Shown one piece after another: positions 17,988-26,323 of a stretch of 64,000 bases of DNA. Position 1 is the first letter of the stretch. The number at the start of each line of letters is the position of its first letter. The notes beneath the pieces are model-generated. The model saw only the letters and a program-made list of their open reading frames with translations. It searched no databases and was not told where the DNA came from. The translations under genes were made by a program, and so were the position numbers. Source of the stretch: Lysobacter sp036697405 (GTDB lineage: Bacteria > Pseudomonadota > Gammaproteobacteria > Xanthomonadales > Xanthomonadaceae); contig NZ_JBAHWA010000001.1 of NCBI RefSeq assembly GCF_036697405.1, forward strand, positions 682,001-746,000. Reading direction: 5' to 3'.

Positions 17988-18283
17988 GGCAGCACCCGCT
18001 TGAACGGGCGCACGTCCACGCGCGTGTAGACGCCGGCGGCGACGTAGGGGTCGGCGTCGGCCCAGGCGCGGGCGGCGTCCAGCGATTCGAACTCGGCCAC
18101 GATCAGGCTGCCGCTGAAACCGGCCGGGCCGGGGTCTTCGGCGTCGATCGCCGGACACGGGCCGGCCAGCATCAGCCGGCCGGCGTCGCGCAGCGCGTGC
18201 AGGCGCGCGAGGTGGTCGGGGCGTGCCGCCAGACGTTGCGGCAGCACGTCGCTGCCGTCATACCCTTCGATGAGATACCACAT
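17984..18283 (-). CDS. YciI family protein
   Basis: A 99-residue protein of the YciI/YCII family. The start MWYLIEGYDGSDVLPQRLA followed by RPDHLARLHALRDAGRLMLAGP is characteristic: the conserved His (RPDHL) and the later Asp (ADADPYVAAGVY) form the putative active site of this dimeric ferredoxin-like fold. The ATG at 18283 is chosen because family members begin here, although the open frame extends seven codons upstream and a GGAGG lies 14 bases away. It is coupled to bolA, a pairing common in gamma-proteobacteria. The biochemical role is not known with certainty. Confidence 0.9.
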   Translation of the reverse strand: MWYLIEGYDGSDVLPQRLAARPDHLARLHALRDAGRLMLAGPCPAIDAEDPGPAGFSGSLIVAEFESLDAARAWADADPYVAAGVYTRVDVRPFKRVLP

Positions 18284-18461
18284 GTGATTCCGGTCAACCT
18301 CCAAGCGTGATGCGGGGTTCTGGGTTCAGCAAATTGAGGGAAATCCCGATTGCATGAACACAGGGCGATCGCGTCCTAATCGCGGGTCCCGCACAGGGGA
18401 ACGTGACCATCGGGACATCTTCATTCGGCGGCGCCGCCGCCATCTACTCAGGAGGAGTGAC

Positions 18462-19709
18462 ATGAAGTCGAATTCCGTGAAAGCCACGGCCGCGATCGTG
18501 AGCATGATACTCGCAGGTTCCGCGGTTGCCGCCGGCAAGCCGCTGGTGAGCAGCACCGCCACCCTGGCCAAGGCCGCCAACGAAGCCGCGCTGGAGAGCC
18601 TGCTGTCCAGCGCCTCGACCAACAACGTGCGCCTGGTCCAGGTCGACGCCAGCGCCGTGGACGCGACGCAGATCGAGATCGAACTCGACGGCCGCGTGCT
18701 GACCGCCAACCGCAACAAGGTCGAACGCACGCAGACCGGCGAAACCGTGTGGTACGGCAATTTCGGCCCGCGCGTGAGCGCCAAGACCCTGTCGGGCGTG
18801 GATCCGCTGAACTCAGCGATCCTGGTGCGCAGCGGCGACACCGTCACCGGCACCCTGCGCAGCAACGGCAAGCTCTATCGCGTGCGTCCGCTGCCGGGCG
18901 GCGAACACGCGATCGTCGAGATCGACGAGAGCCGCCTGCCGGCGGATCATCCCAACGACCACAACCGCCTGCCGACCATCCGCATGGCCGCGCCCGCGGA
19001 CGACGGCCGGGTCGGCGCGCTCGGCATCCCGCCGGGGCCGACCGCGACCATCCGGGTGATGGTGGTGGCGACCAATCAGGCGGTGACGGGCTACGGCGGC
19101 AACATGCAGTCGCTGATCCAGCTGGCGGTGGCCGAGTCCAACCAGGGCTACGTCAACAGCAACGTCGGCATCAACCTGGTGCTGGCCAGCTATTCCACCA
19201 CCAGTTACACCGAGTCGGGCAACTTCAGCACCGACCTGGCCCGCTTCCGCGGCACCAGCGACGGCTACATGGACAACATCCACACCATCCGCAACAGCAG
19301 CGCGGCCGACGTGGGCGTGATCGTCCTCAACAACAGCTCCTACTGCGGGCTGGCCTCGGGCATCGGCTCGACCGCGGCCACCGCGTTCGCATCGGTGTAC
19401 TGGGACTGCGCGACGGGCTACTACAGCTTCGCCCACGAGATCGGGCACCTGCAGAGCGCGCGCCACGACCCAGCCACCGACCCGTCCACCAGCCCCTACC
19501 CCTACGGCCACGGTTATCGCTATCAGCCGGCCACCGGCACGCGCTGGCGCACGATCATGGCCTACAACTGCAGCCCCAGCTGCACGCGCATCAATTACTG
19601 GTCCAACCCCAGCATCAGCTATGGCGGTGTGCCGATGGGCACCGCGACCCAGAGCGACAACCAGCGTGTGCTGGTGAACACCAAGGCCACGGTCGCGGGC
19701 TTCCGCTGA
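18462..19709 (+). CDS. Secreted zinc metalloprotease, M12/reprolysin-like
   Basis: A 415-residue exported protease. It has a signal peptide (KATAAIVSMILAGSAVAAG), then a propeptide-like region to about residue 185 and a catalytic domain. The zinc motif HEIGHLQSARHD is at about residues 325-336 (three His plus the catalytic Glu) and is followed by the Met-turn TIMAY. Cysteines (YCGLA, YWDCATG, NCSPSCTR) suggest disulfides. The start is firm: AGGAGGAGTG lies just upstream of the ATG. Predatory Lysobacter secrete many such enzymes, so a role in extracellular proteolysis or lysis of other cells is likely. It stands alone and has its own terminator-like hairpin. Confidence 0.92.
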   Translation: MKSNSVKATAAIVSMILAGSAVAAGKPLVSSTATLAKAANEAALESLLSSASTNNVRLVQVDASAVDATQIEIELDGRVLTANRNKVERTQTGETVWYGNFGPRVSAKTLSGVDPLNSAILVRSGDTVTGTLRSNGKLYRVRPLPGGEHAIVEIDESRLPADHPNDHNRLPTIRMAAPADDGRVGALGIPPGPTATIRVMVVATNQAVTGYGGNMQSLIQLAVAESNQGYVNSNVGINLVLASYSTTSYTESGNFSTDLARFRGTSDGYMDNIHTIRNSSAADVGVIVLNNSSYCGLASGIGSTAATAFASVYWDCATGYYSFAHEIGHLQSARHDPATDPSTSPYPYGHGYRYQPATGTRWRTIMAYNCSPSCTRINYWSNPSISYGGVPMGTATQSDNQRVLVNTKATVAGFR

Positions 19710-19716
19710 CCTGAAC

Positions 19717-19740
19717 GGCCCCGCCCACCCGGGCGGGGCC
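19717..19740 (+). terminator. Hairpin after the metalloprotease gene
   Basis: GGCCCCGCCC pairs with GGGCGGGGCC around a 4-base loop, beginning seven bases after the stop codon. There is no U-tract, so it may stabilise the mRNA end or assist termination rather than act as a classical terminator. Confidence 0.6.
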
Positions 19741-20264
19741 GCTCTCTCGGCGCGGGCGCGATCCGGCCCGGCCAGGCCCGCGAGTCGTCCGGCCAGCCCG
19801 CACGCCCCGCTGAACGCCGGAGTACCCGGCGTGCATCTCCAGCGCCGGCCCTCCCGGCCGGCGCTGGACACTGCGGGCGCCAGCGCTTACCCTAAGTCTC
19901 AACGCCCGAGGCCGGACGCAGCGGCCCGTCGCGACAGGTTCCCCACGCCGTCGCCACGACCCAGCACCGCTGCAGACCACCGGCCCGCGCCCGCAACCCT
20001 CTCGAACTTCGTCGCCACGCGGTATGCGCGGCACGGGCCGAGCCGTTCGGGCCCAGCTCCGACTTTATTGAGTTACGCCTCGCCTTCGTCCCAGGCCGGA
20101 CCGCACCCGTTGCCGGTTGGCCACAGGCACCGCCCGCGGTGCCGGATCGTCGCGCGCGGATGTGGTTGCCGAGGTCTGTCTTCACCCGGCGCCGCCGAGC
20201 CGCGAACCCCGCGCTCGTTGCGTCGCCATCAGCAGTACCCACGGCCCGGAGGGGCCGGCCCAGC
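19741..20264. other. Intergenic region with a perfect 12-bp-stem palindrome
   Basis: About 520 bases without a supportable gene. The clearest structure is at 19839-19867: CCAGCGCCGGCC and its exact reverse complement separated by CTCCC. The rest is GC-rich, and I see no obvious -35/-10 pair. The scpA promoter must lie here or just upstream of it. Confidence 0.6.
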
Positions 20265-21281
20265 ATGACCAACGAAAACGTGTCCGACGAAGCGCTGCCC
20301 GACGAGAGCGCGCCCAACGCCAGCCCAGCGGATCCCTCCGCCGCCGGCGTCGAGCCCGCATCGCCCGCGCCCGACGACACCGCGCCCGCCGCCGATCCTG
20401 GCGCGGCCGCGACCGCCGCTAGCCGCCCGCAGCAGCAGGAAATGCCGCTGGCGATGATCCACGGCCAGCCGGTGCTGCAGATTCCGCAGGACCTGTACAT
20501 CCCGCCGGACGCGCTGGAAGTGATCCTGGAGGCCTTCGAAGGCCCGCTGGACCTGCTGCTGTACCTGATCCGGCGCCAGAACCTGGACATCCTGGACATC
20601 CCGGTGGCGGACATCACCCGCCAGTACGTGCAGTACATCCAGGCCATGCACGAGATGCGCTTCGAGCTGGCCGCCGACTACCTGGTCATGGCCGCGATGC
20701 TGGCCGAGATCAAATCGCGCATGCTGCTGCCGCGCGCGCCCAACGAGGAAGGCATCGAGGAAGACCCGCGCGCCGACCTGGTGCGGCGCCTGCAGGAGTA
20801 CGAGCGCTTCAAGAAGGCCGCCGAGGACATCGACGCCCTGCCCCGCCAGGACCGCGATACGGTGCCGGTGCAGGCCTTCGTCCCCGACCGCGCCTCGATC
20901 CGCCTGCCGCCGCCGGTGGACCTGAAGGAAATGCTGCTGGCGCTGCACGACGTGTTCAAGCGCGCCGAGCTGTACACCCAGCACGCGATCAAGCGCGACG
21001 CGCTGAGCGTGCGCCAGCGCATGGGCGAGCTGCTCACGCGCATGGCCGACGGCGTGTTCCACCGCTTCGAGTCGCTGTTCACGGTCGAGGAAGGCCGGCT
21101 CGGCGTGGTGGTGACCTTCCTGGGCCTGCTCACGCTGGCCAAGGAGCAACTGATCGAGATCGTGCAGGAAGGCCCGCTGGAACCGATCTACGTCAAGTCG
21201 CTGGCCCTGATGAAGGACCCCGACGAGATCGAGCTCAGCAGCGAGTTCGACCACGCCGCCAACGACGATCCCAACGCATGA
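20265..21281 (+). CDS. scpA: Segregation and condensation protein A
   Basis: A 338-residue ScpA kleisin, the subunit that bridges SMC heads in the bacterial condensin. After an acidic Ala/Pro-rich N-terminal extension of about 60 residues, the conserved core begins with EAFEGPLDLLLYLIRRQNLDILDIPVADITRQYVQY-type sequence, which is diagnostic. Next comes LVMAAMLAEIKSRMLLPR, and the C-terminal winged helix contains VVVTFLGLLTLAKEQLIEIVQ. The ATG at 20265 with GGAGG about 12 bases upstream fits; an in-frame extension upstream lacks family similarity. It lies 89 bases before scpB. Confidence 0.96.
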   Translation: MTNENVSDEALPDESAPNASPADPSAAGVEPASPAPDDTAPAADPGAAATAASRPQQQEMPLAMIHGQPVLQIPQDLYIPPDALEVILEAFEGPLDLLLYLIRRQNLDILDIPVADITRQYVQYIQAMHEMRFELAADYLVMAAMLAEIKSRMLLPRAPNEEGIEEDPRADLVRRLQEYERFKKAAEDIDALPRQDRDTVPVQAFVPDRASIRLPPPVDLKEMLLALHDVFKRAELYTQHAIKRDALSVRQRMGELLTRMADGVFHRFESLFTVEEGRLGVVVTFLGLLTLAKEQLIEIVQEGPLEPIYVKSLALMKDPDEIELSSEFDHAANDDPNA

Positions 21282-21370
21282 GCCTGACCCTGCGCGCTTC
21301 CGGCGGCCGCCGCCTCCCGAACGCCGCAGCGCCGCCGCAAGGCACCCAACGGTAAGAACCCGCACGCCCC

Positions 21371-22330
21371 ATGGATCAACATTTCATCACCCGCATCGTC
21401 GAGGCCGCCCTGCTCGCGGCCAACCAGCCGCTGACCCTGGCGCAGCTGCACGCGCTGTTCCCGGAAGACCAGCCGGCGCCCGCCGACAGCGTCGAGCAGG
21501 CCCTGGAGGCCCTGCGCGAGGGCTGCAAGGAACGCGGCGTGGAACTGGTGGAGCTGGCCTCGGGCTTCCGCTACCAGGTCCAGTCCGACGTGCACCCCTG
21601 GGTCGCGCGCCTGTGGACCGAACGCCAGACCCGCTATACCCGCGCCACCCTGGAAACCCTGGCCCTGATCGCCTACCGCCAGCCGATCACGCGCGGCGAG
21701 ATCGAGCAGGTCCGCGGCGTCGCGGTCAACAGCAACATCATCAAGGCGCTGGAAGAGCGCGAGTGGATCCGCGTGGTCGGCCACCGCGACGTGCCCGGCA
21801 AGCCGGCCCTGTTCGGCACCACCAAGGCCTTCCTCGACTACTTCGGCCTCAAGCGCCTGGACGAGCTGCCGCCGCTGTCGGAGCTCAAGGACATCGGCGA
21901 GCTGGAACCGCAGCTGCAGTTCGACGGCCCGCCCGCGCCCAGCCAGATCGAGGCCGGCGGCATCGCCAGCGGCGCCGACGAGGACGCGGCCGGCAACGAC
22001 GAGGTCGGCGGCGACGAAGCCGGCGACGAGCCCGCGACGGATGGCAACGACATCCAGGCCGCGGACCTCGACGATGGCGGCGAAGCCGGCGACGAACACG
22101 ACAGCACCGACACCAACGGCGACGCCGGCGAATCCGCCGACGAGGCCGGGCAAGAACCCGAATCCGTCCCCATGGACGACCCCGATGCCGCGCCGGGCGA
22201 GCGCGCGGCAGACGCGAACGATCACGAGCAAGACCCTCACGCCGTCGAGACGGCGACCCAGGCCGTTGACGAGCACGTTCCGAATTCAGAGGCCGAGTCC
22301 GAAGACGACCGGCCGGAGCAACAGAAATGA
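21371..22330 (+). CDS. scpB: Segregation and condensation protein B, with long acidic tail
   Basis: A 319-residue ScpB. The two winged-helix domains are clear: IVEAALLAANQPLTLAQLHALF at the start and TLETLALIAYRQPITRGEIEQVRGVAV, then ALFGTTKAFLDYFGLKRLDELP. Residues from about 200 to the end are a low-complexity, strongly acidic tail rich in Asp, Glu, Gly and Ala, well beyond the usual family length of about 190-200. ScpB partners ScpA and SMC in chromosome condensation. The stop overlaps the rluB start by ATGA, so translation is coupled. Confidence 0.95.
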   Translation: MDQHFITRIVEAALLAANQPLTLAQLHALFPEDQPAPADSVEQALEALREGCKERGVELVELASGFRYQVQSDVHPWVARLWTERQTRYTRATLETLALIAYRQPITRGEIEQVRGVAVNSNIIKALEEREWIRVVGHRDVPGKPALFGTTKAFLDYFGLKRLDELPPLSELKDIGELEPQLQFDGPPAPSQIEAGGIASGADEDAAGNDEVGGDEAGDEPATDGNDIQAADLDDGGEAGDEHDSTDTNGDAGESADEAGQEPESVPMDDPDAAPGERAADANDHEQDPHAVETATQAVDEHVPNSEAESEDDRPEQQK

Positions 22331-24003
22331 GCGAACACAAACCCCGCAAGCTTTCATTGAAGCGCAGCGGTGACGCCGCCTCCACCGAGGCGCCGCGTCT
22401 GGAAGAGCGTCTGCACAAGGTGCTGGCGCAGGCCGGCCTGGGCTCGCGCCGCGCGCTCGAACAGCGCATCGCCGACGGCCTGGTCAAGGTCAACGGCGAG
22501 ACCGCGCAGGTCGGCATGAGCATCAAGGGCGGCGACAAGATCGAGCTCGACGGCCGCAGCTTCGTCGCCAGCGCGCTGACCGAGCCGGCGCGCGTGCTGA
22601 TGTACAACAAGCCCGAAGGCGAAGTCACCACCCGCGACGACCCCGAAGGCCGCCCGACCATCTTCGAATCCCTGCCCGCTCTCAAGGGCGCGCGCTGGAT
22701 CGCGATCGGCCGGCTCGACATCAACACCACCGGCCTGCTCCTGCTGACCACCGACGGCGAGCTCGCCAACGCGCTGATGCACCCGTCGTTCGAAGTCGAA
22801 CGCGAATACGTCTGCCGCGTGCGCGCGCCGGAAGGCCAGGACAAGGTCGCCGACAACATCGTCGACCGCCTCGCCCGCGGCGTCTCGCTGGAGGACGGCC
22901 CGGCCAAGTTCGACGAGATCGAACGCGTCGGCGGCAGCGATTCGCACGACTGGTTCCGCGTCGTCGTGAAGGAAGGCCGCAACCGCGAAGTGCGCCGCCT
23001 GTGGGAATCGCAGGGCTGCCAGGTCAGCCGCCTCAAGCGCATCCGCTACGGCAGCGTGTCGCTGCCGCGCGAACTGCTGCGCGGCCAATCGCAGGAACTG
23101 GCCTCCGACAAGGTCGAAGCGCTGCGCGGCGAACTGGGCCTGGAAGACGGCACCCCGTCGGCGCTGACGCTGCAGCCGGTGATCGGCCAGCGCAAGGCCG
23201 CCAAGTCCACCGTGCACCTGTCCGGCAGCGAGCGTTCGCCCGGCTACGTGGGCGGCCACAACACCGCCGACGAAGGTCGCGAACTGCGCCGTTTCGATCA
23301 CGTGCGCGAGGATCGAGGCGGCCGCGGCCGCGGCGGTCCGCGCAAGCACGGCGGCCTGACGGTCAGCGGCGAAGCCGCGGCCAATCAGTCGCAGAAGCCG
23401 TTCAAGCAGCGCAAGGACAAGGGGCCCAAGCCCTTGCCGGACGGCAACCCGGCCGCGTTCCGCACCTGGTACGTGCCCGACGGCGTCGACACCGGCCCCA
23501 GCGGTCACCGCAATCCCGACAGCCGCGGCCCCAAGAAGCCCTACGGCGGCAAGCCCGGCGGTGGCGGCGGTCGTGCCGGCGCGGGTGCCGGCGGCGGCGC
23601 GCGCAGCGGCGGCGGTTACGGCGGCGGCCAGGGCCGCTCCGAGCGCGGTCCCGGCGGCGGCTTCGGCGGCGAACGCAGCGGCGGCGGCAATAGCCCTTAC
23701 GGCGAGCGTCGCGGCGGCGGCGTTGGCGGTCAGGGTCAAGGCCAGGGCCAGCGCTCGCGTCCCTACGGTCACCCCGGCAATGCGCCCAGCTTCCCCTCCG
23801 ACCACGCCAACCCCGGCGGCTTCAATCCCTACGGCGAGCGTCCGCGCACGCCGCGTCCGGCCGGCGGCCCGGGCGGCAAGCCCGGCGGTCGTCCCGGTGG
23901 CGCCCCGCGCCCGGGCGGCGCGCGCCCGAACGCCAACGGCCCGCGTCCCGGCGGCCCGCGCGGCGGCGGCCGCCCCGGCGGCGGTCGCGGTCCGCGCGGC
24001 TGA
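22327..24003 (+). CDS. rluB: 23S rRNA pseudouridine(2605) synthase with long Gly/Arg-rich tail
   Basis: A 558-residue RsuA/RluB-type pseudouridine synthase. An S4 RNA-binding domain is at about residues 27-75 (RLHKVLAQAGLGSRRALEQRI). The catalytic domain carries GRLDINTTGLLLLTTDGELAN with the nucleophilic Asp, preceded by MYNKPEGEVTT and followed by EGRNREVRRLWESQGCQVSRLKR. From about residue 320 the protein becomes a 230-residue disordered tail dominated by Gly, Arg, Pro and Ser, with RGG-like repeats. E. coli RluB has a much shorter tail. Such tails usually bind RNA. A terminator follows. Confidence 0.95.
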   Translation: MSEHKPRKLSLKRSGDAASTEAPRLEERLHKVLAQAGLGSRRALEQRIADGLVKVNGETAQVGMSIKGGDKIELDGRSFVASALTEPARVLMYNKPEGEVTTRDDPEGRPTIFESLPALKGARWIAIGRLDINTTGLLLLTTDGELANALMHPSFEVEREYVCRVRAPEGQDKVADNIVDRLARGVSLEDGPAKFDEIERVGGSDSHDWFRVVVKEGRNREVRRLWESQGCQVSRLKRIRYGSVSLPRELLRGQSQELASDKVEALRGELGLEDGTPSALTLQPVIGQRKAAKSTVHLSGSERSPGYVGGHNTADEGRELRRFDHVREDRGGRGRGGPRKHGGLTVSGEAAANQSQKPFKQRKDKGPKPLPDGNPAAFRTWYVPDGVDTGPSGHRNPDSRGPKKPYGGKPGGGGGRAGAGAGGGARSGGGYGGGQGRSERGPGGGFGGERSGGGNSPYGERRGGGVGGQGQGQGQRSRPYGHPGNAPSFPSDHANPGGFNPYGERPRTPRPAGGPGGKPGGRPGGAPRPGGARPNANGPRPGGPRGGGRPGGGRGPRG

Positions 24004-24025
24004 GCGCTGGCGACCCGTGAATGAA

Positions 24026-24053
24026 GAAAAGGCGCTTCGGCGCCTTTTCTTTT
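24026..24053 (+). terminator. Rho-independent terminator of scpA-scpB-rluB
   Basis: A perfect 10-bp stem (GAAAAGGCGC and GCGCCTTTTC) with a TTCG tetraloop, followed by TTTT, 22 bases after the rluB stop. Confidence 0.96.
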
Positions 24054-24111
24054 GCGCTCGCTCGCGCGGCCCGCATACTTCGCGCGGGGAATCGGTCGCA
24101 GGGGGGCCGGG

Positions 24112-24864
24112 ATGTACACGCAAGCGGATTTCGTCGAGCGCTTCCGCGCGCTCGAAAACTACGAATTGCTCGATCGTCTGGCGACGTCGCAACTCACCGA
24201 CGAGGCACGCGCGGCCTTGCGGATCGTGTTGCAGGAACGCGGCGTATCGGAGACCGAATTGCCGGCCTTGGTGGTACAGGCGAAGAAGGACCGCTTTCGC
24301 CGCACCGGGGTCACCAACGATTGCGACCACTGCGGCAAGTCCAACGGGATTGCGCCCGTGCACGACGGCGAGCAGACCTTTTGCAGCATCGGCTGCCGTG
24401 ATCACATGCGGATCATGGAAGCCGCGGCGGACTTCGACGACGACGCCATCCATCGACACGCGCAGGCACTGCAGCACGGCCCCTGCCCGCAATGCCGACG
24501 CCAGGGCTCGCCTGTCGAGGTGCGTAGGTCCTATCACGTCTGGTCGGCGCTGTTCATCACCCGCTGGGGCACGACCAGCAAGCCTGGCTGCCGCGCCTGC
24601 GGTATCCGCGCGAACCTGCTGGACGCGGGCTATTCGGCGGCCCTGGGCTGGTGGGGCTTTCCGTTCGGTCTGCTGATGACTCCGGTGCAGATCCTGCGCA
24701 ACCTCGGCGAGGCGCTGATGCGCGATCGCGCGAGGCCGCCCTCGCCGGAACTGTTGGACTTGGCGCGAGCCGATCTAGGCTTGAAAGCCCTGCGTCGGCA
24801 GCGGCTCGCCCTCGGCACCGAGAGCCGCGAGGCGACGTCGCGTTGGCGCCCCAGCGAGGACTGA
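24112..24864 (+). CDS. Zinc-ribbon-type hypothetical protein (250 aa)
   Basis: I do not recognise a named family. The N-terminal 60 residues are helical (FVERFRALENYELLDRLATS and LTDEARAALRIVLQERGVS), resembling short helix pairs seen before zinc-binding modules. Two cysteine clusters follow: CDHCGKSNG with FCSIGCRDH at about residues 71-100, and CPQCRRQG with CRACGIRAN at about 127-170. They suggest two zinc ribbons. A hydrophobic stretch (ALGWWGFPFGLLMTPVQIL) may be a membrane-associated segment. The ATG at 24112 is just downstream of the rluB terminator, so this gene has its own promoter. Confidence 0.7.
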   Translation: MYTQADFVERFRALENYELLDRLATSQLTDEARAALRIVLQERGVSETELPALVVQAKKDRFRRTGVTNDCDHCGKSNGIAPVHDGEQTFCSIGCRDHMRIMEAAADFDDDAIHRHAQALQHGPCPQCRRQGSPVEVRRSYHVWSALFITRWGTTSKPGCRACGIRANLLDAGYSAALGWWGFPFGLLMTPVQILRNLGEALMRDRARPPSPELLDLARADLGLKALRRQRLALGTESREATSRWRPSED

Positions 24865-24956
24865 CGCGGCACACGTCGATCTGCGCGCCGGACTTCACAT
24901 TCGCCCCATCCAGGCTTCATCGCCTGGCGCGACAGTGGCTGCGCCCTTCGATACGG

Positions 24957-26117
24957 ATGCCCGCCATGCCGCTTCACGACTCTTCCTACGATTGCGACGT
25001 GCTGGTGGTCGGCGCCAGCTTCGCCGGCGCGGCCTGCGCGCTCGCGGCCGCGCGCGCGGGCCTGCGCGTGACCGTGCTGGAACGCAAGAGCGATCCCGGC
25101 GAGCGTTTGCGCACCACCGGCATCGTGGTCAAGGAGGCCGCCGAACAGACCTGGCTGAGCCGCGCGCCCAGCGACTGCCTGCACCGCGTCGAACGCGTGC
25201 GCCTGTATTCGCCGCGCCTGCAGAGCCTGGCCCTGAACGCGCCCGGCTACTACTTCCTCACCACCGATACGCCGCGGCTGATGCGCTGGCTGGCCGACGA
25301 ACTGCGCCGCAACGGCGTGGATCTGCGCCTGGGCGCCTCGTTCACCCAGGCCGAGCGCGACGGCGACGGCTGGCGCGTCGAAGGCGTGTCGCAGGGGCTG
25401 CTGCCCATCCACTGCCGCGCGCGTTGTCTGGTCGGCGCCGACGGCGCCAAATCGCGGGTGGCCGAACGCGCCGGCCTGGGCCGGGTCAGCGAATTCCTGT
25501 ACGGCATCGAGTACGAGTTCGCCGGCGCGCAGTTGCCGGAACCCGACGCCCTGCACTGCTTCGTCAGCAAGCGCTACGCGCCGGGCTACATCGGCTGGAT
25601 CGCGCAGAATCCGACCGGCGTGCAAGCCGGCCTGGCCCTGCGCCACGATCCCGAGCGCGCGCGCGTGCCCGACATCGACGGCTTCCTGGCTCGCGTCGGC
25701 ACATTGGTCGGTCTGCCCATCGACACGCCCGACTCGACCCGCGCCGGCTTGATTCCCTGCAGCGGCCCGGTGTTTCCGCTCGCGCGCGACGGCGCGCTGC
25801 TGACCGGCGACGCGGCCGGCATCGTCTCGCCGGTGACCGCCGGCGGCATCCATTCGGCCTGGGCCCACGGCTGGACCCTGGGCCAGGCCCTGGCCGCGCA
25901 CCTGCGCGGCGGCGGGCCGGCGCCGGAGCAGGTGGCGATCGACAGCGCGCCGCGCTTCCGTACCAAGCGCGCGCTGCGCTGGGCCTTCGACCGCTTCCAA
26001 TTCGACTGGCCCTTCGACCTGCTGCTGCACTCCGCGCCGCTGCGCTGGGCCGCCGAACAGGTCTATTTCCATAAGCGCGGCGCCAGCCAGGCGCAGGTGC
26101 TGCGTCGGGTGGATTGA
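24957..26117 (+). CDS. FAD-dependent oxidoreductase, geranylgeranyl reductase-like
   Basis: A 386-residue flavoprotein. The N-terminal Rossmann motif is VLVVGASFAGAACALAAARAG followed by an acidic strand end (VTVLERK). The mid-chain motif LVGADGAKSRVAERAG is the DG fingerprint of FAD/NAD(P)H hydroxylases. GDAAGIVSPVTAGGIHSAW is the second FAD-ribose motif in its geranylgeranyl reductase-like form. Such enzymes reduce or hydroxylate lipid-like substrates. A second ATG three codons later is an alternative start. There is no pathway neighbour that narrows the substrate. Confidence 0.87.
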   Translation: MPAMPLHDSSYDCDVLVVGASFAGAACALAAARAGLRVTVLERKSDPGERLRTTGIVVKEAAEQTWLSRAPSDCLHRVERVRLYSPRLQSLALNAPGYYFLTTDTPRLMRWLADELRRNGVDLRLGASFTQAERDGDGWRVEGVSQGLLPIHCRARCLVGADGAKSRVAERAGLGRVSEFLYGIEYEFAGAQLPEPDALHCFVSKRYAPGYIGWIAQNPTGVQAGLALRHDPERARVPDIDGFLARVGTLVGLPIDTPDSTRAGLIPCSGPVFPLARDGALLTGDAAGIVSPVTAGGIHSAWAHGWTLGQALAAHLRGGGPAPEQVAIDSAPRFRTKRALRWAFDRFQFDWPFDLLLHSAPLRWAAEQVYFHKRGASQAQVLRRVD

Positions 26118-26156
26118 ATCGATCGCGCAGCCTTCCAGCGATCCAGCCCGTCGCCC

Positions 26157-26204
26157 GCTTCGCCCCCCTTTGGGAAAGGGGGATTCAGGGGGATTTGCTT
26201 CTAC
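26157..26204. repeat. Half copy of the CCCCCTTTTGCAAAGGGGG element
   Basis: The sequence contains a CCCCCTTTGGGAAAGGGGG-type palindrome followed by ATTCAGGGGGATTTGCTT. It matches one end of the elements at 8245-8556 and 62059-62181. Only one end is present, in the gap 26118-26323, which otherwise shows nothing. Confidence 0.75.
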
Positions 26205-26323
26205 CAACTACGCGCACGATCCGACGGGCCCGTCGCGTTTATCGCGAAGGGATCCAAGGCTGGCGTCGCGATATTTGCCGCTGCGCGATGCCGCGGTGGT
26301 CGCCGCACCTCACGTCGACGCGG

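Noticed and set aside
19717..19740. Classical Rho-independent terminator after the metalloprotease
   Set aside because: The hairpin is strong but lacks a T-tract, so it is listed only as a terminator-like hairpin with reduced confidence.
19892..20647. Long minus-strand open frame of 251 codons overlapping the start of scpA
   Set aside because: Its sequence is low-complexity Ser/Arg/Gly and it runs through the clear scpA coding region in an antisense frame; GC-rich codons create such shadows.
24630..26207. 525-codon minus-strand frame starting in the half-element at 26.2 kb
   Set aside because: It is antisense to the FAD oxidoreductase, whose GxGxxG-like and GDAAG motifs are convincing.
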